Shown here in pieces: positions 29,724 through 38,643 of a stretch of DNA of 64,000 nucleotides (positions are counted from its first letter, which is position 1; the number at the start of each line of letters is the position of its first letter). The position numbers and the translations under genes were made by a program. The DNA lies in NCBI RefSeq assembly GCF_009729415.1, contig NZ_MPKW01000001.1:124001-188000 (forward strand). The letters are read 5' to 3'. This DNA comes from Mycolicibacterium sp. CBMA 234. Its GTDB lineage: Bacteria > Actinomycetota > Actinomycetes > Mycobacteriales > Mycobacteriaceae. The notes under the pieces were generated by a model. It was given only the letters and a program-made list of their open reading frames with translations. It did not search any database and was not told the origin of the DNA.

Positions 29724-30326
29724 ATGAGGACGACGACATACCGCCACATCGCAGCCGTCGGCGTGACCGCCATTGCCCTGATCACTGTGGGCTACAGCAA
29801 TGGCACGAGCGCCGATGCGCCGACGTCGCCGCAGGTCGCGTTGGTTGTGACATCCGAAGTCCCGGCGCCGACCACCGAAGTGAAGCTCGTCGGCGAGAGG
29901 GACGTCGAGGTCACTCTGACCGGCCCGATCGCTGTGAAGTACGCGTCGGCGACCGAGAGCCAGAAGACGACCCTCGGCAAGCCACTGACCGGGGACCACA
30001 ACGCTGGGACTCGGGATAGCGGTGTCGTGTTCCAGCAGTTCCAGGGCGGCGCGATCGTCGCCAAGAACGACGACGCCGGTACGCCTGCATATATCGTCGC
30101 GGGCAAAATCCGGGAGGCGTGGAATATCCAACGCGGCCCGGACGGCGTGCCAACGGACACCGGCACCAACGGCTCGGCAGGCCCGCTGGGCGCACCCACC
30201 AGCGACGAGAACGCCGTCGGCGATCAGCTCGTCTCGACGTTCGAGCACGGCAAGATCGCGTACAACACGAAGACCGGTCAGGTCGACGTGACGGTCAACG
30301 GCACGGTCGTACCTTCCGGGTTGTAA
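29724..30326 (+). CDS. Secreted LGFP-repeat protein
   Basis: 200 residues from an ATG with a GAGGAAG site; the upstream ATG at 29688 would break the signal peptide. After a hydrophobic leader (AAVGVTAIALITVGY) the mature part contains at least two LGFP repeats: TTLGKPLTGDH with FQQFQGGAI, and GPLGAPTSDE with STFEHGKIAYN. LGFP repeats occur in mycolate-envelope proteins and are thought to anchor or bind cell-wall material. The leader has no lipobox cysteine. Confidence 0.88.
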   Translation: MRTTTYRHIAAVGVTAIALITVGYSNGTSADAPTSPQVALVVTSEVPAPTTEVKLVGERDVEVTLTGPIAVKYASATESQKTTLGKPLTGDHNAGTRDSGVVFQQFQGGAIVAKNDDAGTPAYIVAGKIREAWNIQRGPDGVPTDTGTNGSAGPLGAPTSDENAVGDQLVSTFEHGKIAYNTKTGQVDVTVNGTVVPSGL

Positions 30327-30372
30327 GCACGTCGGTGCGACGGGTGCCAGCCACTACACCGCCTGATGGTGC

Positions 30373-32094
30373 CTACGGGATAACGGGGACGCGCAACCGG
30401 GCCGGCCGACCGGCGCCCCAGTGCAGAGTGCATCGCGCCGGCGGCGTGGGAACGTACGAGGCCGGGAACGAGCCCCAGAGCGGGTTGCGCGGCGCCAGTG
30501 GCCTTCCGGCGATGAGTAGACGCACGTGGTCACCGCCGCGGAAACTGGTAGCCGATGGGCGCAGTGCGATTTCGACGGGAACGATCTCCCCGGGTGAAAG
30601 TGGTTGAGCGCGTAGGAGAGTATGCACCGGTTCGTGCGGTGTCGAGCGCCCGGTATCGAGTTCACGCAGGGAAGCACGCTGCCACCCCGACGTTACGCAG
30701 TCGCGTCCAAACCCGTAGGAGCCTTCGAACGGAACCCATTGTCCGCCAGACCATTTCTCGACCCCAACAAAGAGTCCGACATCATCGGCGTCCTCGACCG
30801 ACACCCACAGTGCGAGGCTCATTGGCCCCGTAATCTCCAGGTCACCGGTGATCGGGAAGGTGAACGCCGCGGCCCGCCGACGCGTGTGAAACGTGACTGC
30901 TCCGTCGCGTGGGCTCGGAGTGGCAGAGAGAATCCCGCCTTCGGTGAGGAAGAGGTCGCGCCAATCAGTGCGGAGCAGCGGCCATTGTTGTTCGGCACGG
31001 ACGTCTGCGATCACGTCGCCGCGGTCGTGTACCTCCAGGCGCACCGGCGGCGGCGCTGGGATGTCTCGGCCATTGAGATAGCGGTCGAAGAAGTCGAGTT
31101 GCGCTCGACGAGCGTCATCGTTGTAGAACGTCGCCCATTTGGCGCCCCGGTGGGTGTACATGAATTTGTCGGAGGACCCGACGCTCTCGAAGGCGCGGAA
31201 CGACCCGCTGCTGTGCAGGTTGTGGTCGGAAAAGCTGGCACAAATGAGCATGGGAACTTCGATGCGGTTCAGGTCAGGCACCAATGATTGCCACCACTCA
31301 TCGCGCAGTGAATGCGCCTTGCGTTGGGCGCCAATGTCTTCCGTGGTACGCATGCCCCGTTTGGTCATGACCTGCCAGATGCGGGTGAAGCCGTTCTCGA
31401 CAATGCCGCCGGGCGAGAACAGGTCACGGTAGGCGTCGGTAAAGCCCTCCCAGGGACAGATCGCCTTCAGGCTTGGCGGGCGCAGCGCAGCGACCTTGTA
31501 TTGGGAGATCGCCAGATACGAGACGCCTAGCATCCCGACGCTGCCGCTGCACCACGACTGCGCGCCGCACCACTCGACCACGTCGTAGATGTCTTCGGCC
31601 TCTTGGTCAGAAAACAGCGTTCCCACACCATCGGAGGTGCCGGCACCACGCACGTCGGCGTTGATGACGGCGTAGCCCCGGGCCAGCCACCAGACCGGAT
31701 CAGGCGCTTCCCACGATGTCTCGCTGGAAAATGCGACGGGGCCGGGTTGGCGCAGGATTCGGTACTGGGGGCTGAACGTCCACCGCCCCCACTTACGCTG
31801 GGGCACATTGTCTTTGCCGTAAGGATGGGCAGAGACAATGGCCGGGAAGGGGCCGCTGCCGGCAGGGCGATAGACGTTGACGCGCAGCGTCACCCCATCG
31901 CGCATCACTATGGCGACATCGCGGTCCACAATCAGGTCGGGCGGCGCCGCCGTCACATGGACGTCGGGACGAACAACGGCACGAAGCCGGGCTGCCGCGT
32001 AACGGGCGGCACCCGAACGTTTCCACGGTTGGTCGTATATGGGGTACTCCGTCGGCACGTCCGCCTCCTCGAGCGTCACTGACGTGATCGGCAC
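30373..32094 (-). CDS. CocE/NonD-family hydrolase (X-Pro dipeptidyl-peptidase S15 type)
   Basis: 573 residues with the full S15/CocE plan: an N-terminal alpha/beta hydrolase domain (DVAIVMRDGVTLRVNVYRP opening), the nucleophile motif GVSYLA near residue 180, an acid in FSDHNLHS and a histidine in HRGAKW, then a jelly-roll domain (ITGDLEITGPM onward). It cleaves esters or Xaa-Pro peptides; many actinobacterial members are esterases. The start may be ATG 32094 or GTG 32058. It is the only gene between the LGFP and GNAT genes on this strand. Confidence 0.93.
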   Translation of the reverse strand: MPITSVTLEEADVPTEYPIYDQPWKRSGAARYAAARLRAVVRPDVHVTAAPPDLIVDRDVAIVMRDGVTLRVNVYRPAGSGPFPAIVSAHPYGKDNVPQRKWGRWTFSPQYRILRQPGPVAFSSETSWEAPDPVWWLARGYAVINADVRGAGTSDGVGTLFSDQEAEDIYDVVEWCGAQSWCSGSVGMLGVSYLAISQYKVAALRPPSLKAICPWEGFTDAYRDLFSPGGIVENGFTRIWQVMTKRGMRTTEDIGAQRKAHSLRDEWWQSLVPDLNRIEVPMLICASFSDHNLHSSGSFRAFESVGSSDKFMYTHRGAKWATFYNDDARRAQLDFFDRYLNGRDIPAPPPVRLEVHDRGDVIADVRAEQQWPLLRTDWRDLFLTEGGILSATPSPRDGAVTFHTRRRAAAFTFPITGDLEITGPMSLALWVSVEDADDVGLFVGVEKWSGGQWVPFEGSYGFGRDCVTSGWQRASLRELDTGRSTPHEPVHTLLRAQPLSPGEIVPVEIALRPSATSFRGGDHVRLLIAGRPLAPRNPLWGSFPASYVPTPPARCTLHWGAGRPARLRVPVIP

Positions 32095-32167
32095 TCAATC
32101 GCATCCAGTATGGCGGCACTTCAGCTCGATTGCGCCGGCTCACCAGCACCGTGGCCGCAGGATTACC

Positions 32168-32626
32168 TCACGCCTGCAGAGCGAGATGAATGATCGGATA
32201 CGGCCGGCCGTCACCGTCGAGTTCACTGCGACTGACTTGGGTGAACCCGCGACTCAGATAGAAGCCGTGTGCTCCTGAATTCTGCTCGTTCACATCGACT
32301 TTGGTGACGTCGTCGTTCGCAATCGTCTCGGCGAGGAGCAGGCTTCCGATCCCGCTGCCGCGGACGTCGTCCGAGACGAACAGCATCTCCAGGTTGCCGT
32401 CCGCAGTGCCCGCGAAGCCGACGGCCTGTCCGTCGCGTTCGGCGATGGTGAGAGTGACCGCAGGGAAGTACGTGGACGCGAGATTGCTTTCGATGCGCCA
32501 AAAGTCGGGCTCGGCGAGGAAATCGTGCGTCGCACGTATTGCGCTGCGCCAGATCTCAACCAGCCGGGGATAGTCGTCAGGTCTGCGCGCTGCCCGCAGG
32601 ATGACCTCATTCGTGTTCGTGGGCAT
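32168..32626 (-). CDS. GNAT-family N-acetyltransferase
   Basis: 152 residues with the GNAT fold: motif B-like AVTLTIAERDGQAVGFAG, LEMLFVSDDVRGSGIGSLLL as the acetyl-CoA loop (R-x-x-G-x-G/S), and the C-terminal VNEQNSGAHGFYLSRGF helix typical of the YjaB/PhnO group. It is divergent from the ABC-F gene across 116 bp. Acceptor substrate unknown. Confidence 0.9.
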   Translation of the reverse strand: MPTNTNEVILRAARRPDDYPRLVEIWRSAIRATHDFLAEPDFWRIESNLASTYFPAVTLTIAERDGQAVGFAGTADGNLEMLFVSDDVRGSGIGSLLLAETIANDDVTKVDVNEQNSGAHGFYLSRGFTQVSRSELDGDGRPYPIIHLALQA

Positions 32627-32730
32627 CGCTGAATCTTTACGACACGGTCGGAATACTTCAACCGGTTATCTCCGCAGTCAGCGTCGATCGCCGTCGATCG
32701 GCAATGAGAAAATTCGTTTCCGGTGGTTTG

Positions 32731-32736
32731 TAGGTT
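32731..32736 (+). promoter_or_regulatory. -10 element for a probable leaderless ABC-F transcript
   Basis: TAGGTT (TANNNT) ends six bases before the GTG start at 32743, and no ribosome-binding site is visible. This is the spacing of leaderless mycobacterial promoters. Confidence 0.35.
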
Positions 32737-32742
32737 TGATGC

Positions 32743-34413
32743 GTGGCGCATCTCGATCTGTCAAAAATCAGCTACGGCCTACCGGACGGCCGCCCGCTGC
32801 TCAACAATGTCTCGCTGCGTGTCGGCGACGGTGAGCGCGTTGCGCTGATCGGCGCCAACGGAGCAGGCAAATCGACGCTGTTGAAGATCGTGCTCGGCGA
32901 GATCGTGCCCGACGACGGCTCCATCGTTCGATCTGGCGGTGTCGGGGTGATGCGCCAGTTCATTGAAGGCAATTCTGTCCGCGATCTACTCCTGAGCGTC
33001 GCTCCGCCTCGCGTGGTCGAAGCAGCAAGAAGCGTCGAGCGTGCGGAGCACACCATGCATGAGACGGCTACCGAAGCGTCCCAGGTGAAGTACGCGAACG
33101 CGCTGGCCGCATGGGGGGAGGCCGGCGGCTACCAGATCGAGGTGTTCTGGGACGTATGTACCAACGCGGCGCTCGGTATCCCTTACGATCGCGCAGCGGC
33201 TCGGCCCGTCGAGACCTTGTCGGGCGGCGAGCAGAAACGTCTCGTGCTCGAGGCCCTGCTGCGAGGCACCGACGGGTTGCTTGTCCTCGATGAGCCGGAC
33301 AACTTCCTTGATGTGCCCGGCAAGCGCTGGCTCGAGGATCGACTACGCGAGACCGACAAGAGCGTGCTCTTCGTGAGTCACGACCGTGAGCTTCTCGCGC
33401 GCTCCGCGACGGCCGTAGTCACCCTCGAGCTCGGCGCCGCCGGGAGCACCGCATGGACGCATCCCGGCAGCTTCGAGTCGTATCATGCTGCGCGCCAAGC
33501 ACGTTTCGAGCGGCTCGACGAGCTGCGCCGCCGTTGGGACGAGGAGCACGCAAAGCTCAAAGCGCTGGTGCTGATGTACAAGCAGAAGGCGGCCAACAAC
33601 GATGGAATGGCGTCGCGGTACCAGGCTGCGCTGACACGTCTAGCGCGATTCGAGACCGCGGGTCCGCCGCACGAGCTGCCTCGCGAGCAGCGGTTCCAGA
33701 TGCGTCTGGCCGGCGGGCGCACTGGCAAGCGGGCAGTGGTGTGCGAGCAATTGGAACTGGTCGACCTCATGTTCCCGTTCGACGCCGAGGCCTGGTACGG
33801 CGACCGCATCGCCGTGCTCGGCGCCAACGGGTCCGGCAAGTCACACTTCCTCCGGCTCCTGGCCGCGGGTGGGACGGACCCCGAACCCGAACACGAGCCC
33901 GCCGGTGATCTTCCGATCGAGCCCGTCGTATACGAGGGCCGTGCCCGTCTGGGTGCTCGCGTCCGGCCCGGATGGTTCGCCCAGACACAACGGCGACCCG
34001 ATCTCGCGGGCCGATCCCTCCTGGAGATCCTGCATCACGGAGACGGCCGCCGCGACGGACGGGACCGTGAGTCCGCCACTCGTGCGCTTGCGCGCTATGA
34101 GCTTGCCCATGCCGCGGAGCAGGGATTCGACTCCCTGTCCGGCGGGCAGCAGGCGCGATTCCAGATTCTGCTGCTTGAGCTCGGCGGCGCCACGCTGCTT
34201 CTGCTCGACGAGCCCACTGACCACTTGGACCTAGAGTCAGCCGAGGCGCTGCAGCAGGCGATCGCCGCGTTCGACGGCACCGTGATCGCCGTTACGCACG
34301 ACCGATGGTTCGCCCGCGACTTCGACCGATTCTGGATCTTCCAGGAGGACGGCGAGGTCGTTGAATCGTCCGTACCGGTGTGGGATGAGGGGCGCGTCGT
34401 CCGGCCGAGGTAG
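32743..34413 (+). CDS. ABC-F ATPase (ribosome-associated / antibiotic resistance type)
   Basis: 556 residues, two ABC domains and no membrane helices. Domain 1: Walker A GANGAGKST, signature LSGGEQKRL, Walker B LLVLDEPDNFLD. Domain 2: GANGSGKSH, LSGGQQARF, LLLLDEPTDHLD. A basic, helical linker near residues 245-300 is the P-site tRNA interaction motif region. The first Walker B shows DEPDNFLD rather than the usual DEPTNHLD. Some ABC-F proteins protect ribosomes from antibiotics, others tune translation; the sequence alone does not decide. Confidence 0.94.
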   Translation: MAHLDLSKISYGLPDGRPLLNNVSLRVGDGERVALIGANGAGKSTLLKIVLGEIVPDDGSIVRSGGVGVMRQFIEGNSVRDLLLSVAPPRVVEAARSVERAEHTMHETATEASQVKYANALAAWGEAGGYQIEVFWDVCTNAALGIPYDRAAARPVETLSGGEQKRLVLEALLRGTDGLLVLDEPDNFLDVPGKRWLEDRLRETDKSVLFVSHDRELLARSATAVVTLELGAAGSTAWTHPGSFESYHAARQARFERLDELRRRWDEEHAKLKALVLMYKQKAANNDGMASRYQAALTRLARFETAGPPHELPREQRFQMRLAGGRTGKRAVVCEQLELVDLMFPFDAEAWYGDRIAVLGANGSGKSHFLRLLAAGGTDPEPEHEPAGDLPIEPVVYEGRARLGARVRPGWFAQTQRRPDLAGRSLLEILHHGDGRRDGRDRESATRALARYELAHAAEQGFDSLSGGQQARFQILLLELGGATLLLLDEPTDHLDLESAEALQQAIAAFDGTVIAVTHDRWFARDFDRFWIFQEDGEVVESSVPVWDEGRVVRPR

Positions 34414-34551
34414 TCAGAGCAGCTGTCTCCTGGAAACATGAATCATGTTGCGCTGCAGTGCTGCTCGTAATGATGCGCACGGACAACCCGCTGCGGTCGA
34501 CGACGGACCATCTACTCACTGTGAGCCAAATGGAAGTCGCGGCCCGTTCGC

Positions 34552-35484
34552 ATGGTTGTCGTTGGTATGCCCACCGGAGTTGTACTCGATCCCGACCGTA
34601 GTTCCGCTAACCATGTCGCCGCCGCGATCGACCAGGCCCGCCGCGCCCACGACGCCGGCGTACGCCAAGTGTGGATAGCCCAGCAGTTCGACCACGACGC
34701 CATCTCGCTGGCTGGACACGTCGGTGTCGCGGTGCCGGGCCTGGAGGTCGGCACGTTCGTCGTGCCGATCAACCCACGGCACCCTCTCGTCGTTGCCTCC
34801 CAAGCGCAGACCGCTCAAGCCGCCACCGGTGGCCACTTCAGCCTTGGTCTGGGACTGGGGGCACACGCTCCGGAGCAGGCAGCATTCGGGACCGTATGGC
34901 CAAATTCCATCGGACGACTACGCGAGCACCTACAGGTGCTGAGATCGATCCTGGACACCGGCACCGTCAACTTCCATGGCGAAGAGTTCACTGCGGCCCC
35001 GGAGTTTCCGGTTACCGTCGCTGGCGGTGCACCGCTGCCGGTCTACGTCGCGGCCATGGGGCCCAAGGCATTACGCGTGACGGGGGAGCTGGCCGACGGG
35101 ACGCTGCCGTATCTGGCAGGGCCGCGCACCCTGGAGGAGTTCATCGTGCCGACCATCACCGCGGCTGCTACCGCGGCCGGCAGGCCTGCTCCGAAGGTGA
35201 TTGCCGCGGTCCCCGTGCTGGTGACAGACGACGTCAACGAGGGCCGGGCCCGGGCCGCCGAGGCCCTCGGGTTCTATGCGACCATCCCGTCGTACGCGCG
35301 GGTGATCGAACGCGAAGGCGCCGATTCGGTCATCGATCTTGCAGCTGTCGGCACTGCCGCCCAGGTAACGGCACAACTGCGTCGCTACCTCGACGCGGGT
35401 GCGACCGATGTTGTGCTCAGTCCGTTGGTACGCACGGGTATTGCAGCGCTAGAACCGATCTGGGACGTGGCAGCGGCGCTCTAG
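34552..35484 (+). CDS. LLM-class (F420-type) oxidoreductase
   Basis: 310 residues of the luciferase-like TIM barrel: a start with VVVGMPTGVVLDP, then VGTFVVPINPRHPLVVASQAQT and GHFSLGLGLGAHAPEQ, the typical cofactor-side strand. ITAAATAAGRPAP and the C-terminal EPIWDV fit the F420-dependent TIGR03564-like group. It follows the ABC-F gene after 138 bp. The electron acceptor or donor is most likely F420. Substrate unknown. Confidence 0.92.
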   Translation: MVVVGMPTGVVLDPDRSSANHVAAAIDQARRAHDAGVRQVWIAQQFDHDAISLAGHVGVAVPGLEVGTFVVPINPRHPLVVASQAQTAQAATGGHFSLGLGLGAHAPEQAAFGTVWPNSIGRLREHLQVLRSILDTGTVNFHGEEFTAAPEFPVTVAGGAPLPVYVAAMGPKALRVTGELADGTLPYLAGPRTLEEFIVPTITAAATAAGRPAPKVIAAVPVLVTDDVNEGRARAAEALGFYATIPSYARVIEREGADSVIDLAAVGTAAQVTAQLRRYLDAGATDVVLSPLVRTGIAALEPIWDVAAAL

Positions 35485-35506
35485 CATCCGCCGGGTGCCG
35501 ACCGAC

Positions 35507-37192
35507 TTATGCCAAGATCGCCCGCGCCGCGCGCTCTGCGATCAGCATGACCGGTGCGTTGGTGTTGCCGGAAGTGATGGTGGGCATCGCCGAAGCATCG
35601 ACCACTCGAAGGCCGGCGACGCGATACACGCGGCAGTCAGTGTCGAGCACCGTGGCAGCGGACCGCGGAATCCCTTGTGTATCAAAGGCTCCCATCGCGC
35701 AGGTGCCCACCGGGTGGAAGATCGTGGTACCCAGTTCACGGGCCGCGTTCTGCAGATCTTCGTCGGTCACCAGGTGTGGGCCGGGAAGCAACTCTTCTGG
35801 GCAGTAGCGAGCCAGAGACGGCGCCGCCATGATCTGCCGGGTCATCCGAAGACCGCGCACCGCGATCTGACGATCGGTGTCAGTGGACAGGTAATTGCAG
35901 GAGATCTTTGGGTAGGCCAGCGGATCTGAATTGGCCAGGCGCACATGGCCACGCGAACTGGGTCGCAGATTGCAGACTGAGGGCGTGATGGCCCCGAAAC
36001 GGTGCAGAGGTTCGCCGAACTTGGGCAACGACAAGGGCTGCACATGCCACTCCAGATCGGGACTGGCCAGCGCGGGATTGCTTTTCGCGAAAGCCCCAAG
36101 TGTGGAGGGCGGCATGGTCATTGGGCCTGATCGCATCAGCAGGTACTGAAGTCCCATGCCCGCACGAGTGATCCAGTTGCGGTACAGCGTGTTGACGGTC
36201 TGGGCGCCGCGGATGCGGTAGACCGTCCGAAGCTGCAAATGGTCCTGGAGGTTCTCACCCACTCCTGGCAGATCGACTGTCACCGGCACTTGATGCTGGG
36301 TCAGTAGGTCGGCCGGGCCCAGACCCGACACCTGCATGAGATGTGGCGACCCAATCGCGCCGGCGCTGAGGATCACCTCCCGGCGGGCGTGGACGTCGAC
36401 GATTTCGCCATCCTTGAGTAGCCGCACACCGGTCGCGCGGCGCTGAGCCGTGGTCCACGCACCGCGCCGCTGGTCCGCGCCGACCTGGTCGTCCATCAGC
36501 AACCGCAAGGCCTGAGTCTGGGTGTAGACGGTGAGGTTGGGGCGGCGGGCGATGGGATGCAGGAACGCATCGGCCATCGACCAGCGCCGGCCACGCCGTT
36601 GGTTGACGTGGAAGTACGCGCTGCCGGCGTTGTCGCCCCGGTTGAACTCGTCGATCGGGGCAATGCCCACCTGGGCAGCGGCGGCCTGCCAGGCGTCCAA
36701 GATCTTCCAGCGCACCCGCGGCCGCTCGACGCGGATCTCGCCACCTGCGCCGTGCCATTCGTCGGCTCCGCCGAAGTAGTCTTCCAACTCTTTGTAGATC
36801 GTCAGTGTCTCGCCAGGACCGTCTGGGCCACCCCAAAGCCAGCGCTCGTCGCCGGTGGCCTGCGCCCACTGGTCGTAATCGGAGGCCTGACCGCGCATGT
36901 GGATCATGGCGTTGATCGACGAGCAGCCGCCGATTACGCGGCCCCGCGCGTAGTGAATGCTGCGGCCGGCCAGACCTGGGTCGGCCTCAGTGGTGAAGCA
37001 CCAGTCGGTGCGGGGGTTGGCAATGGTGTACAGATAGCCCACCGGCACCTTGATCCAGAACCAGTTGTCTTTGCCGCCGGCCTCAATCAACAGCACGCGA
37101 TGGTCTGGGTTGGCGCTGAGCCGATTGGCGAGCAGGCAGCCCGCACTACCTGCTCCCACGATGACGTAGTCGAATTCGGCGACGGGGTTCAT
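35507..37192 (-). CDS. GMC-family oxidoreductase (choline dehydrogenase-like)
   Basis: 561 residues with the FAD loop VIVGAGSAGCLLANRL at residue 9, the GMC signature GRVIGGCSSINAMIHMRG near 85, and the C-terminal NTNAPVMLIAERAA. HPVGTCAMG near 500 holds the region of the catalytic histidine. It oxidises an alcohol to an aldehyde. Its last ~190 bp are duplicated in degenerate form at 39412-39606. It is divergent from the methyltransferase at 37304. Confidence 0.95.
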   Translation of the reverse strand: MNPVAEFDYVIVGAGSAGCLLANRLSANPDHRVLLIEAGGKDNWFWIKVPVGYLYTIANPRTDWCFTTEADPGLAGRSIHYARGRVIGGCSSINAMIHMRGQASDYDQWAQATGDERWLWGGPDGPGETLTIYKELEDYFGGADEWHGAGGEIRVERPRVRWKILDAWQAAAAQVGIAPIDEFNRGDNAGSAYFHVNQRRGRRWSMADAFLHPIARRPNLTVYTQTQALRLLMDDQVGADQRRGAWTTAQRRATGVRLLKDGEIVDVHARREVILSAGAIGSPHLMQVSGLGPADLLTQHQVPVTVDLPGVGENLQDHLQLRTVYRIRGAQTVNTLYRNWITRAGMGLQYLLMRSGPMTMPPSTLGAFAKSNPALASPDLEWHVQPLSLPKFGEPLHRFGAITPSVCNLRPSSRGHVRLANSDPLAYPKISCNYLSTDTDRQIAVRGLRMTRQIMAAPSLARYCPEELLPGPHLVTDEDLQNAARELGTTIFHPVGTCAMGAFDTQGIPRSAATVLDTDCRVYRVAGLRVVDASAMPTITSGNTNAPVMLIAERAARAILA

Positions 37193-37303
37193 TGCGGCAG
37201 CGTTCCTCCATGGCGTCGGGTGCGTGTCTTAGTGTGCGCGATGCCTTCGCCGGGGGAGACCAAACCGCTGTTGCGTGCACACAAAACGCATTGGCCTTGA
37301 TTG

Positions 37304-38101
37304 ATGCTGCCCGACGATCTCGACACGCCTCACCGGCGAGGTGATGATCTGACGGTGGTGATTTACGACGTGATTGGCGCTACCTACGCTCAGACGCGAC
37401 GTGCGGATCCCCGAATCGCGGCTGCGATCGAAACTGCGCTCGGCGAAGTCACGAGCGTGGTGAACATCGGGGCGGGGGCCGGCTCCTACGAACCCGCGAA
37501 CACGGTTGTCGCCGTAGAGCCCAGTCACGTCATGATCAGTCAGCGCCAGCCAGGGGCCGCGCCAGCCGTGCGGGCGGTGGCCGAGGCTCTGCCGCTGCGG
37601 GATAAATCCGTAGATGCCGCATTGGCGGTGCTGACTGTTCATCATTGGACGGACGTGTCGGCGGGCATTCGGGAAATGCAGCGGGTAGCGCGCCGCCGTC
37701 TTGTCTTCTTCACGTGGCGTCCCGAGGTGATTGCCCAGTTTTGGTTGCTCCGGGATTACCTGCCCGCCGCAGCCGCGGCCGATGCTGAGGTCGCGGTTCC
37801 GTTGGAAATTCTTGCTGCGGCCGTGCCTGGATCTGAGATGCACGTTGCCTCTGTGCCGGTTCCGCATGATTGCACCGATGGGTTCGGGGCCGCCTATTGG
37901 CGACGTCCACATGCCTACCTCGATCCAGAGGTTCGGGCGGGGATATCAATGTTGGCCAGGACTGATCCATCGGTGCTGGCACCTGGTCTTGGTCGACTCA
38001 AGGACGATCTTGCTTCTCAACGGTGGCAACGGACTCATGCAGCGCTGTTGGACCGTGATGTTCTCGATGTCGGCTACTGCACGGCGACCATCGATCTCTA
38101 G
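37304..38101 (+). CDS. Class I SAM-dependent methyltransferase
   Basis: About 265 residues. Motif I VNIGAGAGSYEP near 55 binds S-adenosylmethionine; VVAVEPS closes strand 2 and VDAALAVLTVHHW is motif II of the UbiE/COQ5-like Methyltransf_11 fold. The region YDVIGATYAQTRRADPRI before motif I is widely shared in this group. Start choice is uncertain: TTG 37301, ATG 37304, or a GTG near 37366 that would trim the N-terminus to the conserved part. Confidence 0.87.
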   Translation: MLPDDLDTPHRRGDDLTVVIYDVIGATYAQTRRADPRIAAAIETALGEVTSVVNIGAGAGSYEPANTVVAVEPSHVMISQRQPGAAPAVRAVAEALPLRDKSVDAALAVLTVHHWTDVSAGIREMQRVARRRLVFFTWRPEVIAQFWLLRDYLPAAAAADAEVAVPLEILAAAVPGSEMHVASVPVPHDCTDGFGAAYWRRPHAYLDPEVRAGISMLARTDPSVLAPGLGRLKDDLASQRWQRTHAALLDRDVLDVGYCTATIDL

Positions 38102-38139
38102 AAGTGCGCAGTTCTCCTGATCGTTTTCGCTGGAACATG

Positions 38140-38204
38140 TTGCAGCGCAAATCGATAGCGCGGTGCGCGATTGGGTGGTGATCGCGAATGGTATTGCGCT
38201 GCAA
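38140..38204. repeat. Nested inverted repeat after the methyltransferase gene
   Basis: Outer 11-bp arms TTGCAGCGCAA (38140-38150) and TTGCGCTGCAA (38194-38204) are perfect reverse complements. Inside them CGCGAT (38166-38171) pairs with ATCGCG (38181-38186). It may end the methyltransferase transcript. The rest of 38205-38380 shows nothing recognisable. Confidence 0.4.
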
Positions 38205-38382
38205 TGCCATTCAGCCCGAAGCGGAAATTCGCAGCGACAGGACGTTCTGGCAAACTGATCGGCAGTCATCGACGATGTGCGCACAAGGTGCCGCTGGTTG
38301 ATCCTGTACTGCGATTTTGTCAGATTGTGGTTGTTCCAATAGAGTGCATGGCTAATCGCTGCTGACCAGTAGTGCCAGGCTA

Positions 38383-38398
38383 AGTGACAGGCGTCACA
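38383..38398. promoter_or_regulatory. CRP-like binding site
   Basis: AGTGA-CAGGCG-TCACA matches the mycobacterial CRP/cAMP-receptor consensus TGTGA-N6-TCACA at nine of ten defined bases. It lies about 245 bp upstream of the lysozyme-like gene. In M. tuberculosis CRP is known to control the cell-wall enzyme gene rpfA, so control of a wall-lytic gene would be consistent. Confidence 0.5.
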
Positions 38399-38440
38399 TC
38401 ACGGCAAATTGGGCGGCAGTTGCGCCGAGGTGATGTGACG
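38392..38440 (+). other. 11-bp stem in the leader of the lysozyme-like gene
   Basis: CGTCACATCAC (38392-38402) pairs with GTGATGTGACG (38430-38440); the 27-base loop is G-rich. It overlaps the right half of the CRP-like site. The remaining leader to 38643 is ~200 bases without an ORF. A structured 5'-UTR is possible, but no known riboswitch was recognised. Confidence 0.35.
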
Positions 38441-38643
38441 GCCTCGGGACGTCGCCGAGGCTGTGACGAACGTAGCAAATTTTCTTGCTGGCCGCGCAGC
38501 TGGTCCGGTCGGTGTTTGGTCGACGTATAACGGCCAGTGCGCAGTTCAACCCTGTTTGTCGGCACCGATAGGCGGGGTTCGAGGGAATTCGTGTCCCCAC
38601 CCACGGATCCACAAGTTCAAACCCAAAAGAAGAGAGCAACACC

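Noticed and set aside
38392..38643. ydaO (c-di-AMP) riboswitch before the lysozyme-like gene
   Set aside because: Gene context is suitable, but the conserved ydaO core sequences were not found; only a stem and a CRP-like site are visible.
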